Shown in pieces: positions 1-9,846 of a DNA stretch of 33,649 nucleotides. The translations under genes and the position numbers were made by a program. Numbering within the stretch: position 1 is the stretch's first letter; each line of letters starts with the position of its first letter. The notes under the pieces were generated by a model. That model saw only the letters and a program-made list of their open reading frames with translations, did no database searches and was not told the DNA's origin. The stretch is from positions 1-33,649 of the forward strand of contig JADGJA010000174.1 of the NCBI GenBank assembly GCA_027596035.1. The letters run 5' to 3'. The DNA comes from Thoreauomyces humboldtii. Taxonomy: Eukaryota; Chytridiomycota; Chytridiomycetes; Spizellomycetales; Powellomycetaceae.

Positions 1-218
1 CGGGAGCATGGTTCGCCTGGTTCCCTCCTCCTTCACCGTCCTTTCCTTTACTTCAGCACAACCATTGGTGTCCAAAGAACCTAAAGCGCTACCGGTATCC
101 AGAAGCTTGTCCTGGTTCAAGTTCGATCGTTCGTTATACCGGTAGCGAAGACATCTAGGCATGATTCTGACTTCTCCGTACGCTGTCTCGCGTCCGCAAA
201 GGGGGGAGATATCTCTCA
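1..218. other. Flank downstream of OCT1, no gene seen
   Basis: No coding sequence is recognised here. The stretch lies beyond the stop codon of the peptidase gene at 219 and probably holds its 3' UTR and polyadenylation region. The only structure seen is a perfect 12-bp inverted repeat, CGCTACCGGTAT at 87-98 and ATACCGGTAGCG at 136-147, separated by 37 nt. Confidence 0.5.
87..147. repeat. 12-bp perfect inverted repeat with 37-nt spacer
   Basis: CGCTACCGGTAT (87-98) is the exact reverse complement of ATACCGGTAGCG (136-147). Each arm contains the 8-bp palindrome TACCGGTA (90-97 and 137-144), so this could equally be two copies of one dyad-symmetric protein site. It lies 72-132 nt past the OCT1 stop, so a hairpin in that transcript's 3' UTR is possible. 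Function is unknown. Confidence 0.6.
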
Positions 219-2794
219 TTACGGCATAATCCCCAAATCCGACATCTCGGGTTTGAATACGCCATGACGTTCGCCGTCTTTCACGACGCCAATGTTCTCT
301 AGACCTGTCCAAGGATCTCTCCCACCTCCCCAGCCGAGAAGCTCGGTGCGAAACAGCTGTCCTCCCTCCTTCCACGCCTCAGGGTCCCGTCCTTCGAACC
401 ACCTCCTCCATATCCGGCTCGCCCACCTCCGGCTCCAAAAGTACGAGTAGTACGTGGCCCCGTAGCTGTAGAGATGCGTAAACTGGACCTGCCACGCCGC
501 TTCGGGGACGGGTGGGAACACGTTGTACAGCCGCTGCGACTCGGCGAGGACCACCGTAGAGTCGAACCCGTGCTGCAGGGCGAGAGGCGAGTGGTACATC
601 TGATCCAGGAGGGAAAGCTGGAGCTGGTGCTGCGTGTCGAGGGCGTCCGACGTAGCTGCTACCGCTCGAGCCGAGGCGAGGAGACCCTGCGGGACCGGCG
701 CCCCCGTGCGGTGGTGTCGACCGAACGAGGATAGGACCTGTGGAGACTTTGCAAAGTTTTCCATGAAGATGGACGGTACCTCGACAAAGTCCATAGGGAC
801 CCGAGTACCCGCAATGTGCTGGAAATCGGTCCGAGCCAACATGGCTGATACCGATGGAGACGGGTCAATCTCCTGTTTTTCTTTGTGGTGCGGCCTCAAC
901 GAGACGCCCTTTGGTTGCATGTATCACTTACAATGCATGGCATGGCCCATCTCGTGGAAGAGCGTTTCGACCTCCCACAAGCTGAGCAGACTGGGTGAGC
1001 GGTCGTCCGTCGGCGCCTTGAAAGCCGTCACGAGGACGACGATCGGCAGCTGATAACGCTTTGCGACACCACCTTCGACAACCTCCTTCTCGGAATCCAG
1101 AATTTTCATGTTGTTGGACTGGTAGGCGGACCCAAAGCATTCTTCATCGTCGATGCGCCGTGAACATCGAACCGTAAAGTGGGCGGCGTTCTCGTACTTG
1201 CGTCCCTCGCTTGCATTCCGGGTGAATAGGTCGCAGTAGATTGTCCCGATCTTGCCATCGGTCTCGTGCACAACATTGAGCTTGCGCACGTGGGCATGCC
1301 AGACTTCCCCGGGTGCGACCGTAGCAGGCTCCAAAGTGATGCCGTACAGGGACCTGAAGAGATCCGACAGACCCTGAAATGTTGTCCCCACAGAGAAATA
1401 AGCGGCGAGGTCGCCGCTAGCGGGAGATGGCAGTGGAGTGGCGTGAAAAGGATCCCCTAATGGGTCGGAACGAGGAGATTGGTGCGCGGACCCAAGAAAT
1501 TGAGAGTAATAGGCTCGGTCCCAGGCTTTCACGCTTGACGAGTTGCCCGGTTCAACGTGTTTGTCCTTCACCCTCTGCAGCTGTAGCAGCTCCGCCTCCG
1601 CTTTCGGTTTATGCAGATCAGCGAGCGACTCGAGAAACGAGATAACGTTTTCTACAGTCAATGCAAATCAACGACGCTGTCGAGGCGAGCGTTTCTCAGC
1701 CCTCTTCGCTCGTCCGTACCTGGCGACTCGGCCATTTTATCCACCAACGACATTTCGGCATAGCTGTTCTTTCCAAGCATACGCGCAAGCTCTGCTCGAG
1801 TCCACAGCATAGCCTCCAGGACGTCGACCTGATCCTTGCTTCCGGAATGCATGGCCATGTACATCTCCTTGCGCACATCCTCGGCAGTAGCGGATTTGAG
1901 TATGGTGGAAGCGAGAGCCGACACGGTCGGTACGGTTGCAGAACCGCCCCCTCGTGACAGCATGGACCTGACGTTGGCGGGGACGCCCTGGAGTTTCTCG
2001 TTGGGGTCATCGAATGTCACCTTTTGGATGCCTGGTCCTGCCATCGTGATCATCGCATGTCCGAGCTCTCCGATGCGGTCCTGCAGGTCGACGAAGCGCT
2101 TGCGGGTAGCCGCGGGCATGTGGATGCCCGACTTCTCGAAGTCGATCAGGAGCAGATCTCCCACCTTGCGCTCCTGCCCGCAGAAAGATTTCGTGACAGA
2201 AGCATCGCCCATCACCTTGTAGAGGGACTGATAGAGTCGCGTGTGAGTGTTGAGTTGGTTAATGATGCTACTGAGAGCATGGTGAGCGTCGTTGGCAGCT
2301 CGGATGAAGCGCGTATCGGGATGCACGTTGCGGATGAGTTCGGCCGAGTCCACGACGGAGCACAATATGTCCGAAAGACGGTCGAGACGCTTGACGGTCT
2401 TTGCCATTCCTTCAGGATCGGACGTCTCTGCTGCCAAACAGACCCTTTCTATTATGAGCGAGACCTCTTCAGTTGCGGCGCGGGCTGACGTGAGGAAGCC
2501 TTCTGGACGGTCCAGCACGGGCAGTCCAAACAGCCCTGAACTGTCGCCATTTCCATCTGACCGATTCGCGAGCCAGTAGGATGGCGAATCAAAGATTTGT
2601 TGGAGAGGTGTTCTGCTGGAGGTGGTGTGCGCCGAGCGTCGGCAAGGGGTTCGTGTCGGGGAACGTGCGGATGCTGAACGACAAGATGGCGATCGACGCC
2701 AGACCAAGGAGACAGCAGGCTTGTGGTGGTTGCACCTGGGACTCGCCGGTATGACTCTTGAGCGAGGTAATGGCGGTCGTAGCATCGATATCAA
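219..2794 (-). CDS. OCT1: Mitochondrial intermediate peptidase (M3 metallopeptidase)
   Basis: This is the OCT1/MIPEP family: a zinc oligopeptidase of the mitochondrial matrix that removes an octapeptide from precursors already cut by the general processing peptidase. The model has three exons, 2794-1720, 1651-932 and 844-219, giving 806 aa. Introns are 68 and 87 nt with GT...AG ends, and the frame is kept at both junctions. The first ~65 residues are rich in Arg and Ser and nearly lack acidic residues, as expected for a matrix-targeting presequence. The zinc-binding HEMGH motif falls at about residues 591-595, within FHEMGHAMH, and is split from the following SMLARTDFQH by the second intron. 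The DFVEVPS segment just after it supplies the third zinc ligand, Glu. Length is slightly above the usual 700-800 aa. Met4 is an alternative start. It shares a 267-bp divergent promoter with MET2. Confidence 0.95.
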
Positions 2795-3061
2795 ACTCGT
2801 GTACTCTCGGAAGCATTCGACGGAGAAGTCAGTCGTGCAGCAGTGAAGGCTGCATGCAGGACACGTCGTGGCGGTGTCTCTCCATCAACAAACGCACGTG
2901 GCTGTGCAATGCAGCTCTTCAAGTATGACGCGACTGTGACTCACCATCATCCCCATCTCACAAAGTATCGCCCGTTCCCGCCCCGACAAGGAACGTATAA
3001 TAAGTCACACTCAGGACACAGAAGACATCTCAATAGAAACACAGTAGGCAAACACGCCAAG
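2795..3061. promoter_or_regulatory. Divergent promoter of OCT1 and MET2
   Basis: This 267-bp gap separates two head-to-head start codons. Seen in it are CACGTG at 2895-2900, the bZIP consensus TGACTCA at 2937-2943, and a TATA-like TATAATAAG at 2996-3004, about 60 bp before the MET2 ATG. In ascomycete yeasts CACGTG is the Cbf1 site of MET genes and TGACTCA the Gcn4 site of amino-acid biosynthesis genes. That placement fits MET2 better than OCT1. Use of these sites in this organism is inferred. Confidence 0.6.
2937..2943. promoter_or_regulatory. Gcn4-type bZIP site TGACTCA
   Basis: This is an exact match to the general amino-acid control consensus, 119 bp upstream of the MET2 start. The family logic (Gcn4/CpcA activating methionine genes on starvation) is established in ascomycetes. 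Binding here is inferred. Confidence 0.5.
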
Positions 3062-4881
<1,820 letters not shown>

Positions 4882-5145
4882 GCGAAGGGCTTGCCATCCT
4901 TGCTGATAGCTGCCATGTTTTGCGCGCCAAGTGCGTATATGTATTTCTCGAACATACAGAATCAAGAAGGGAATACGCAGAAAAGTGGTTTGCAGCTCCG
5001 CGAAGATGCGAACCATGCTCGCAGTGAGGGTATCGAAATAAGGTTGTAAGTATATAGGGTGTGGTAAAAATGAGGTACAGCGCTCGTGGGAGCGCGTGAG
5101 TGAGTGTCAGAAATGAAACACGGGAACGTCGAAGCGAGGTGAGAT
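4882..5145. terminator. Convergent 3' region of MET2 and the bHLH gene
   Basis: Two genes end tail to tail here. A TATATGTAT string starts about 55 nt after the MET2 stop (4936-4944) and a GTATATAGG string lies near 5047. Both resemble fungal A/T-rich polyadenylation efficiency elements. No further gene is seen. Confidence 0.35.
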
Positions 5146-6954
5146 TCACAACGATATTTTTCCAAGAGAGGCCCGCAACCTATCAATCTCGGCGCGCATG
5201 CCTGCTTGGTGAGTTTCCATGTCGACAAGGTAAGCCTTTGTCTGCTCCAAAACATCGATGCGGTTGGGTCCTTTCTTCGCCGACCCAGATGCGCCCGACG
5301 CGGTCGCCGATTTTCTCCGTCGGCCCGACGTGGGAAGGGGAGTAGATTCCACGGAAACAACGATAGGCGGTGGGGGTAAAAGTGAAACGAGGTGATCAAA
5401 GTGCGTCTTGAGGAGCTCGCGGCGGCGTTTCTCGGACACTTTGTGAGGAGTTCGGGGCACCCTATTCCCTCCGGCATCGACAGCTCCGTCCTCAGCGTCG
5501 ACACCATCATCCTCCTCGTTGCCGTCTTCTTGGCCGTCTTGCGTGGGCGTAGGCGTAGGCGACGTTTCCACCTCCGTGCGAGGAACGTCCATCCGCTGCT
5601 CATCCTCCGGTTGCGAGGTCTTAGCGTAAAGGGTGGGAGTCGGTGGCGGGGACTGCGGGGACCCCGCGGTAGACGACGCCTTTGTGGCGTTCACAGTGGG
5701 GGTCATTTCGGAATATGGCGGGGTGACACTCGTAGTCGGCGGGTACGAAGCCTTCCGCACCGGGGGAGTGGCGACGTTCGCGACGCGTCCTGTCGGTGCC
5801 TGCCCCGACCCGCGCTGTTTACGGGATGGAAGCAGCCGCGGGCTCTTCAGGCTGGAGCTTCCGACCAATGCGCCAGGTACCGAGTCCGGGGAGGGATATT
5901 GAAAGGGTCTCAAGGACGGTGAGGCGCCCACGGACGGGAAGGCTGCCTGCTGCTGCGGCTGATGCTGCAACTGAGATTGGGATTGAGATCGCTGCTGTTG
6001 ATGAGCCAGCTCCTTATGCTGCTGGATTTGTTGCCACTGAGCGTCTGGGTGTATCCCCGGGGAGTACATGTGATATGGGCTCACGACTGACGGTGAGACA
6101 ATTTGGGGCGGAGCCATTCCCGTACCCGTCATAATGCTAAGAGCAGACCTTTGACGGGTGAGATGATATTGAGCTTGGGTAACCTGTTGCTGCGTGGCTT
6201 GAGGGCTACGCAAGGGTGAGTGCGCATGGCGCGGTATCTCGAGCGGAAATCGCTCGCGGCCAGCAAGAGACTCAGGCTCTGAAGGTGAGCGGGCAGGTCG
6301 CGAATGGGGGGAGGCCACCAAAATGTTTGATGCTGGACGGGGTTGAAAAGATGGTGAGGCTGGTTGAGCGAGCTGCATGTGGTTGCCACTGCCGGGGGAA
6401 ACCGGCGTTCCGGAAGCCCAGGCCGCAATGACTGGGGTTGGAGACATGTCAAAATACTGCTGTTGCACGACTGCCGAGCCGGGTTGCACAAGCGGCACCT
6501 CAAGTCCCGGGTGATGTTGCGAGGAGACAGTATCTCCAAGTAGATCCTGTATAGCTTCCATGTTTGCTTGCCACGTGCTGGCAGCGTGCTCCTGATAGCC
6601 CAACGGAAGCCTCCCGAGCGCTGTTCCCTCCATGACATCTGGAAGGTGCATAGCATCCAGATCCAAGCCACTGTTCTCGGAAGAAGTGTGGGGATTGACG
6701 TAGCTCTGGTCTTGCCAGGCAATGGTCTCCGTGTCCATGTACATCAACGGCTCCGAGGCAAGGGTGGTGGAGGTTGCCACTGGTCCGCTCGCCCGGAACA
6801 TGTCAGCCGGCGTCAAGCCAGCGTCGGGCCCAGACGGCGGAACTCCGCTGCAAAGAGTTGCAGCGGCCCCGAGGAAGGTTTGCTGGTGGTGCTGGTGCAA
6901 GAAGCCGTGGGGATCATGCGTGTCCCCGGCGAACGCGGACGCCGAGAACTCCAT
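5146..6954 (-). CDS. bHLH transcription factor, E-box-binding type
   Basis: This is a 602-aa protein in one uninterrupted exon. The bHLH domain is at the C-terminus, about residues 501-600. The basic region HKVSEKRRR has His, Glu and Arg at the contact positions 5, 9 and 13, the signature of factors that read CACGTG. Helix 1 runs about 508-527 and helix 2 starts near NRIDVLEQTKAYL (about 564). It continues into a leucine-zipper-like stretch to the end. The loop is very long, about 36 residues, and holds a basic patch (GRRRKS) and Ser/Gly/Ala-rich filler. The first 500 residues are low-complexity, rich in Gln, Ser and Pro, with a Gln/His/Ser tract near codons covering 5945-6020, typical of activation domains. 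The basic/helix-1 sequence recalls fungal Ino4-like factors, but no orthologue can be named. A CACGTG site sits in the MET2 promoter 2.2 kb away. Confidence 0.88.
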   Translation of the reverse strand: MEFSASAFAGDTHDPHGFLHQHHQQTFLGAAATLCSGVPPSGPDAGLTPADMFRASGPVATSTTLASEPLMYMDTETIAWQDQSYVNPHTSSENSGLDLDAMHLPDVMEGTALGRLPLGYQEHAASTWQANMEAIQDLLGDTVSSQHHPGLEVPLVQPGSAVVQQQYFDMSPTPVIAAWASGTPVSPGSGNHMQLAQPASPSFQPRPASNILVASPHSRPARSPSEPESLAGRERFPLEIPRHAHSPLRSPQATQQQVTQAQYHLTRQRSALSIMTGTGMAPPQIVSPSVVSPYHMYSPGIHPDAQWQQIQQHKELAHQQQRSQSQSQLQHQPQQQAAFPSVGASPSLRPFQYPSPDSVPGALVGSSSLKSPRLLPSRKQRGSGQAPTGRVANVATPPVRKASYPPTTSVTPPYSEMTPTVNATKASSTAGSPQSPPPTPTLYAKTSQPEDEQRMDVPRTEVETSPTPTPTQDGQEDGNEEDDGVDAEDGAVDAGGNRVPRTPHKVSEKRRRELLKTHFDHLVSLLPPPPIVVSVESTPLPTSGRRRKSATASGASGSAKKGPNRIDVLEQTKAYLVDMETHQAGMRAEIDRLRASLGKISL

Positions 6955-7471
6955 GAGACGGATTCAATAGGTGACCGCAAGGTTCGAAACGGCGTGGAAG
7001 GGATGGCGAGTTGTCGTTGTTTCGAAGGAAGTGCGGGCAAAGGAGAAAGCCGTGTGGGGAGTGTGGGGGAGTCTGCAATCCTTCCTTCTGCACGGAACGG
7101 GAAGAGGTCGGGAGAGCGAGAGAGCGAGAGAGAGAGAGAGCAAGCACCACGCTACGGAAGAATAGAAAAGACGGAGTGCGATATCTTTTATGCGGTGCAG
7201 AACAGAGTGTGCAGTATAAATGTGCAGTGTGCTCGGAGGTGTGCCTTTGCTGGGGGAGACAGGTGTGATAGGGAAGCGACACGGAAGGGGAAAAAGGGAA
7301 AGGGGAAAAAGTTTGATGCTGGTTGACAGCTTCGCGTGTCCGGGCCGCCGCTGGCAAACCTGGCAAGCAATCCCATCAGAGCTTCTCCCAAGATACCCCA
7401 CGACGAGGGGCTCCTGAGCGGCCGCTTCTTTCCGCTATCTTCTACTGTACGGTGCAGTACGTGCCAACGCG
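6955..7471. promoter_or_regulatory. bHLH gene promoter and RRP42 3' flank
   Basis: No gene is seen in these 517 bp. On the sense strand of the bHLH gene the stretch 7092-7141 is a long CT tract (GAGAGCGAGAGAG... on the plus strand), and a CATAAAAG TATA-like string lies near 7187-7194. Pyrimidine-rich leaders near the transcription start are common in basidiomycetes. Short open frames here overlap each other on both strands, are low-complexity, and resemble no known protein. Confidence 0.45.
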
Positions 7472-8628
7472 CTACCTAAACCCTGTCGGATCAATCCCAT
7501 TTGCGATCCGTGCCTCCTCCCCTGCCAGCGACGTGTCCTGCTTTCGTAGTAGTGATAAACCAAGTTGCTTGGCCGTCTACACAGGGTGTCATCAGAGATC
7601 GAGGAGCAAATATGCGCAGAAATCTCCCCGTTTCTACGTACCTGCACCATCTCGGCCAAAAGACTTGGCTCGATCCCGCCTTGTCCGCCCTTTTGCAGTG
7701 CACAAAGATTTCCACGTCTGTTGATTGCAACCGTCAACCGCGCTGACGAGCACAGTTCCTCGAGTGGTGTGGCATCTACAATGTGGCGATATCCAATCTA
7801 CCAGATCAAGTGATGCGTGAGAATCGGTTGTGGAAACGACGGCTATATGCAAAGGCGGGTACCTTGCTCAGAGAGACCGCAACCGGCACGTCCTCCCATC
7901 CCCTAACAACTTCAGTCTCCTCGTCTGCGATCTCAAACTCGACTCGTCCATCCGATTGCTCGACGGTTGCCCGCGGGATGCGTGTGTTGTGAAGGGCCCC
8001 GCGCGTGGCAAGGAAGATGGCATCCAGGAGGTTGCCGCCATAGTCCAGCACCAGCGCATCCACGTTCAGGATCCAGCACGTTGATCCCGGGATGATGCAC
8101 AGCGACTTGAGATCGACTCCGCCGTGAGCGCCGTTCAGGACACGATTCATCAACTGTGCGTACTCGTTGCACATGTTCTCGACGTCGCGAGGGTCAAAGA
8201 TCCTCGTCGCCGACGGTGAGCATTCGACGTTGCACACGATGCGTCCTCGATCCCTGTCCTTGAACATGCTGCTCCCCCCGACATCTGCGTCGTCCCCATG
8301 CAGCGTTGGAGCGGCGTCCGTGTCTTCTGCCTCGGCTTCGGCATCGGGCTCGATGCTTCCCACCTCCACCTTCACTCCGACGAGGACATCTGTTCCTCCT
8401 TCCAGCGTGATGCGACACGATCCGGACGCTTGTGTAATCATCCCGGTCTCGAGCTGGGACTCGCGAATGTCGAGTCGCGAACGTCCGTCGGCTCGTACGG
8501 CCCGATCCACTCCCTTTGTGATGTAGTCCCTGCGCAACAACAAGTATGATGAGACCATCGTAGAGGAGTGAGAGCACAATGCATGGTGAGGTCCTGGCTT
8601 TCGGTTACCTCTCTGTCGCTGATATCAT
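7472..8628 (-). CDS. RRP42: Exosome RNase PH-type ring subunit, Rrp42/EXOSC7
   Basis: This is one of six RNase-PH-like subunits that form the catalytically inert ring of the RNA exosome, which processes rRNA, snoRNA and other RNAs 3'-5'. The model has four exons: 8628-8609 (20 nt), 8529-7863, 7797-7642 and 7576-7472, giving 315 aa. Introns are 79, 65 and 65 nt. Recognisable blocks are the N-terminal ERDYI..GVDRAVRADGRSRLD, SCRITLEGGTDVLVGVK, the SPSATRIF stretch, SLCIIPGSTCWILNVDALVLDYGGNLLDAI, and ATRGALHNTRIPR. The start was chosen because the tiny first exon (MISATER) restores the family N-terminus. Starting in the continuous frame at 8579 would translate through a clear 3' splice site. 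An acidic insert of about 20-25 residues (EAEAEDTD...) sits between beta strands near residue 75, longer than in human EXOSC7. It shares a 170-bp promoter with NDUFA1. Confidence 0.92.
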
Positions 8629-8798
8629 TGTAAAAAGGGATCTGTGAGAACTGCGAAAGTAAAGTCGTTTGCCAGTGCCCTGCCGAAAGTAAAGTCGTTC
8701 GTTCTCCCTTAGGGTTTTGGCTTTCCTAGTGCCCAGCGAAGTGTTGTTCGCTCACATTCCCCATTTGCCCCCCGCAACACAAGAACTCTCGACTAGCC
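8629..8798. promoter_or_regulatory. Divergent promoter of RRP42 and NDUFA1
   Basis: This is a 170-bp gap between two start codons. It contains two perfect copies of CGAAAGTAAAGTCGTT (8654-8669 and 8684-8699), exactly 30 bp apart. Ten bp further on is TAGGGTTT (8710-8717), a telobox with the telomeric unit TTAGGG (8709-8714). Telobox and Tbf1-type sites are established promoter elements of ribosome and RNA-processing genes in yeasts and plants. A role here is inferred from the position. Confidence 0.55.
8654..8699. repeat. Tandem pair of a 16-bp motif, 30-bp period
   Basis: CGAAAGTAAAGTCGTT occurs at 8654-8669 and 8684-8699 without mismatch. The 30-bp period is close to three helical turns, which would place both copies on the same face of the DNA. 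The bases between the copies do not repeat. Confidence 0.75.
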
Positions 8799-9306
8799 AT
8801 GTCTGTAGCACGTCAACGCTGGGTGGTGCCGCTCGAGCCTTTGTTCCCCCTTATTGTCATCGGTGGGCTGGGTCTGCTCATGCGATGGGGTGTCAAGACG
8901 TACCAGTCCTACGAGAACTACGGAAAGGTATGCGCGCATTTCCCACTTGCTGCTGCCCTGCACCGTGTCCGCTAGACTTCGTGCTGGGGGTCCGTGTGAA
9001 TGCTGCTTTTATGGATACGGGGCGCTTCTGCTTGAGCGGCGTGGTCTTTGCTTTCATCTCCTTTTTGCTCACCTGGACTCTTTGCACGCAGCCAAAACGT
9101 TGGAGCGTCGACCGGTGGGACCGGCGTATGATGGAACGCGACAGTCGCATGACCGGGAACGTCAACTTCCAGCAGGTATGAGCTTCCGTATATGGCGAAA
9201 GCAAACTGTTCCCAACTCAATAAGATTCTCAACGCAGGCGGAGGTAGAGGCACCGAAGGCTTTCTCGACCAACAGTGCATGGGAGCTCGAACGGCCCTTC
9301 ATGTAG
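8799..9306 (+). CDS. NDUFA1: NADH dehydrogenase (complex I) subunit NDUFA1/MWFE
   Basis: This is a small accessory subunit of respiratory complex I in the inner mitochondrial membrane. The model has three exons, 8799-8927, 9092-9175 and 9238-9306, giving 93 aa, all joined in phase 0. The order of parts is as in the family: a short N-terminus (MSVARQRWVVPLEPL), one hydrophobic helix at about residues 14-29, then the matrix- or intermembrane-facing tail with WSVDRWDRRMMERDSRMTG, and the final NSAWELERPF. The human protein has the same WNVDxWDxxMMERDxRLTG pattern and a similar NPWKLEK ending. Length is a little above the human 70 aa. A run of alternating A/T starts about 6 nt after the stop (9312-9321) and may be a polyadenylation element. 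Confidence 0.92.
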
Positions 9307-9846
9307 AACGAATATATATATCCTCCTCGACTCATCCAGCGGCTCCGTGGAAATAGTTGTCTAGTGGGCATGGGCGAATCTGCGCGTGAAATCAGCGCTT
9401 GGAACCTTTCCAGCTAAGGATGGGCTTCTATCTCCAACCGGGTGGCTTTACCGGATTGGCACGAATGGAAAATGCCGATCCACCGGTGGTTGCCGGAAGG
9501 GAAAACCAAAACATAAGTACTTCGCAGAGGTGCCGGAACTTCAAGCGAAAATTTGGTTTGTGCTTCTTGAGCAAGCTGAGGGTTAATGCTCTGGCATGTC
9601 GGAGTCCACGTCATGATCTCCTGCGAGCTGTTATTCTGACTTGTGATCATGAGTGCAACTAGTTGCAAAGGCAGGTTGACTGAGCGAAGTTGCTGATAGC
9701 CGAAGGGCGAGGTGTGTGACACAGATCCCATCCCAGAAAGCTGCACCCAGAAAGCGTCGTCGTCGTCCTCCGCATTCCCCCTTCCGACCTGGCGTATCAC
9801 ACCTTCCTTCGTCGCGCAGCCTCTATTATTTAGCAAGGCACACGAC
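9307..9846. other. Intergenic, NDUFA1 to PCID2-like gene; no gene recognised
   Basis: These 540 bp open with an alternating AT run (9312-9321) that may direct 3' end formation of NDUFA1. The rest should hold the promoter of the next gene. Open frames exist on both strands, the longest being 144 codons on the minus strand at 9414-9848. None shows a recognisable domain, and the minus one runs into the start of the next gene. The plus frame upstream of 9847 stays open back to 9712, so an N-terminal extension of 45 residues is formally possible. Confidence 0.4.

Noticed and set aside
2589..2816. Alternative start of OCT1 at 2816 in another frame
   Set aside because: That frame closes at once and lacks the Arg-rich presequence. 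The frame starting at 2794 continues directly into conserved peptidase sequence.
7092..7141. GA/CT tract as a possible satellite or CRISPR-like repeat
   Set aside because: It is a short simple-sequence run with no unit structure or spacers, best seen as a pyrimidine-rich promoter/leader element.
8530..8579. RRP42 start at 8579 in the continuous frame
   Set aside because: The segment ends in TTGTTGTTGCGCAG, a standard 3' splice site, and a 20-nt exon upstream with GTAACC donor restores the family N-terminus.
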